Shown here one piece after another: positions 6,222 through 6,844 of a DNA stretch of 6,844 nucleotides (positions are counted from its first letter, which is position 1; each line of letters begins with the position of its first letter). Position numbers and translations under genes: made by a program. This stretch comes from Lutibacter sp. (GTDB lineage: Bacteria > Bacteroidota > Bacteroidia > Flavobacteriales > Flavobacteriaceae): contig JAUVOS010000141.1 of the NCBI GenBank assembly GCA_030599055.1, positions 1 through 6,844 of the forward strand, given 5' to 3'. Below the pieces are notes generated by a model. It saw only the letters and a list, made by a program, of their open reading frames with translations, was not told the origin of the DNA and searched no databases.

Positions 6222-6449
6222 TTACAAATCAAAAACAGAACTTCGTTTGGTGTAAACCATATCCTTTAGTCGTAATAAGAATGCTAAAGTAAGATATACT
6301 CCAAATGACAAGCCTACGGTTACAAAACTAATATACACAAAAAACAAACGCACATTAGAGGCACGAATCCCAAGTCGATCAGCTAAACGTGAAAGGACGT
6401 TAAAACCGTGCTTTTCAAAATAGTATTTTAGTTGGTAATCTAGGCGCAT
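6222..6449 (-). CDS. Small PspC-domain membrane protein
   Basis: A 75-residue protein matching the PspC domain, a short module with one membrane helix. The pattern is an N-terminal basic and aromatic stretch, FEKHGFNVLSRLADRLGIR at 11-29, then SNVRLFFVYISF leading into a hydrophobic helix at about 34-60, and a basic tail ending in SSVFDL. In proteobacteria PspC senses envelope stress; in Bacteroidota such proteins are common and uncharacterised, so a regulatory role is only a guess. I chose the ATG at 6447-6449. The frame stays open to a TTG at 6473 that would add eight residues, but those residues (QLQSRNR) look unlike the domain and there is no reason to prefer a TTG over an ATG. First gene of the probable operon with the potassium channel and reductase. 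Confidence 0.78.
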   Translation of the reverse strand: MRLDYQLKYYFEKHGFNVLSRLADRLGIRASNVRLFFVYISFVTVGLSFGVYLTLAFLLRLKDMVYTKRSSVFDL

Positions 6450-6495
6450 TCTATTTCTGCTTTGAAGTTGCAAAATACGAAAAATTCTATTTAGA

Positions 6496-6600
6496 GTTTT
6501 AAGTTCAACGTTTAAAGTTTAAGGTTAAAAGTTAAAAAGTTAATTTGTTCTGTGTTCTGCGTTCCGTGTTCTGTTCTGCGTTCTATGTCTTTGTCTCTAT
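6496..6600 (+). repeat. Degenerate 7-base array with GTT-led units
   Basis: About fifteen successive units begin GT, mostly GTT. From 6496 to 6545 they are AT-rich (GTTTTAA, GTTTAAG, GTTAAAA), with one inserted base. From 6547 to 6600 the same phase carries GC-richer units (GTTCTGT, GTTCTGC, GTTCCGT, GTTCTAT), with a few one- or two-base length changes near the end. The tract fills part of the divergent gap between the pspC-like gene and uvrA and does not code for protein. Confidence 0.8.
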
Positions 6601-6601
6601 A

Positions 6602-6643
6602 GACTGCCAGCTGTTGACTGCTTCCTGAGAACTGAGGATTGCC
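6602..6643 (+). repeat. Degenerate 7-base array with central CTG
   Basis: Six consecutive 7-base units continue directly after the GTT-led array: GACTGCC, AGCTGTT, GACTGCT, TCCTGAG, AACTGAG and GATTGCC. TG at positions 4-5 is invariant, and C3 is kept in five of six. A looser continuation (CAAAGCC) reaches 6650. The unit GACTGCC also occurs at 2144-2150, and the ten bases at 6614-6623 recur at 551-560. Confidence 0.65.
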
Positions 6644-6706
6644 CAAAGCCCAATACAAACAACATTTTCCATCAAACAATTCACCTAAAACTCAGAGATA
6701 AATCAC

Positions 6707-6714
6707 TACCTTTG
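6707..6714 (+). promoter_or_regulatory. Bacteroidota -7 box (TACCTTTG) for uvrA
   Basis: TACCTTTG matches TAnnTTTG at all fixed positions and is followed by C, as is common in this phylum. No good -33 TTG is seen upstream. The usual distance to the transcription start (about four to seven bases past the box) would place +1 at about 6718-6721, right at the only possible uvrA start codon, so the transcript may be leaderless. Confidence 0.6.
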
Positions 6715-6718
6715 CAAC

Positions 6719-6844
6719 TTGTCAAAAAATCAGACTTATATCGAGGTTTACGGAGCACGTGTTCATAATTTAAAAAATGTTGACGTGCAAATACCGCATG
6801 AAAAGCTAGTGGTAATCACGGGTTTGAGTGGTAGCGGAAAATCC
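6719..6844 (+). CDS. uvrA: UvrA, excinuclease ABC subunit A (5' part only)
   Basis: The first 42 codons of UvrA, the damage-recognising ABC-type ATPase of nucleotide excision repair, cut by the window end. Diagnostic residues are YIEVYGARVHNLKNV at 7-21 followed by IPHEKLVVITGLSGSGKS at 25-42, which is the first Walker A motif and breaks off at its Lys-Ser. The start is the TTG at 6719-6721. The frame has a TAA at 6686-6688, no ATG or GTG between it and this TTG, and no later start that would keep the conserved N-terminus. The resulting LSKNQ lead (initiator Met in the protein) is of the expected length before the conserved core. The gene is divergent from the pspC-like gene. Cytosolic. Confidence 0.9.
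   Translation, partial: MSKNQTYIEVYGARVHNLKNVDVQIPHEKLVVITGLSGSGKS

Noticed and set aside
2338..6449. Mobile element or defence system in the minus-strand block
   Set aside because: No transposase, integrase, terminal inverted repeats, target duplications or known defence domains; all genes are common chromosomal ones.
6450..6473. TTG start for the pspC-like gene, adding eight residues
   Set aside because: The added residues do not fit the PspC N-terminus, a normal ATG follows at 6449, and the TTG lies in a TATTTTGC stretch that looks more like part of a weak promoter.
6471..6477. A -7 box TATTTTG on the minus strand for the pspC operon
   Set aside because: One base short of TAnnTTTG spacing and no -33 TTG at the right distance, so not reported as a promoter.

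Overview
The window looks like a chromosomal segment of a low-GC member of the Bacteroidota, most likely Flavobacteriaceae. The evidence is: two exact matches to the Bacteroidota -7 promoter box TAnnTTTG, near absence of Shine-Dalgarno sequences, a NifU/Mrp pair and a PspC-type small protein of flavobacterial form, and AT-rich gaps. The assignment is an inference from sequence style; no search was run.

Layout from left to right. 6-515 (+): a small Smr-domain protein. 514-654: a gap between convergent genes filled by two oppositely oriented arrays of a 7-base unit. 657-2003 (-): a two-gene Fe-S carrier operon, an Mrp-type P-loop ATPase followed by a stand-alone NifU C-terminal (Nfu) protein. 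Upstream of it lie a -7 box and a perfect 17-bp palindrome placed where an operator would sit. 2004-2337: an AT-rich gap. 2338-3978 (-): a sodium:alanine/glycine symporter of the AGCS family. 3979-4230: a gap with a short 7-base array, a 12-bp inverted repeat and a striking array of about 16 copies of an 8-base unit CATTNNAT, which runs into the end of the next gene. 4231-6449 (-): a probable three-gene operon of a PspC-domain membrane protein, a 2-TM potassium channel with an RCK (TrkA) domain, and an RmlD-like NAD(P)-dependent reductase. The channel stop and reductase start share one base. 6496-6650: about 155 bases of degenerate 7-base repeats that change motif along the tract. 6707-6844 (+): a promoter box and the first 42 codons of uvrA, cut by the window end.

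The protein-coding content is ordinary housekeeping. The Mrp-Nfu pair forms one functional unit, Fe-S cluster carriage to target enzymes. The others handle sodium-coupled amino acid uptake, potassium flux and sugar-nucleotide or cell-surface chemistry, and start nucleotide excision repair.

The unusual content is between the genes. Four intergenic regions contain simple repeats with different motifs but the same 7-base period, and an 8-base array sits beside one of them. Some are arranged as inverted arms, and they begin or end at stop codons. This resembles in form the heptanucleotide STRR repeats of cyanobacteria, but in an unrelated lineage, and is the best candidate here for something undescribed.
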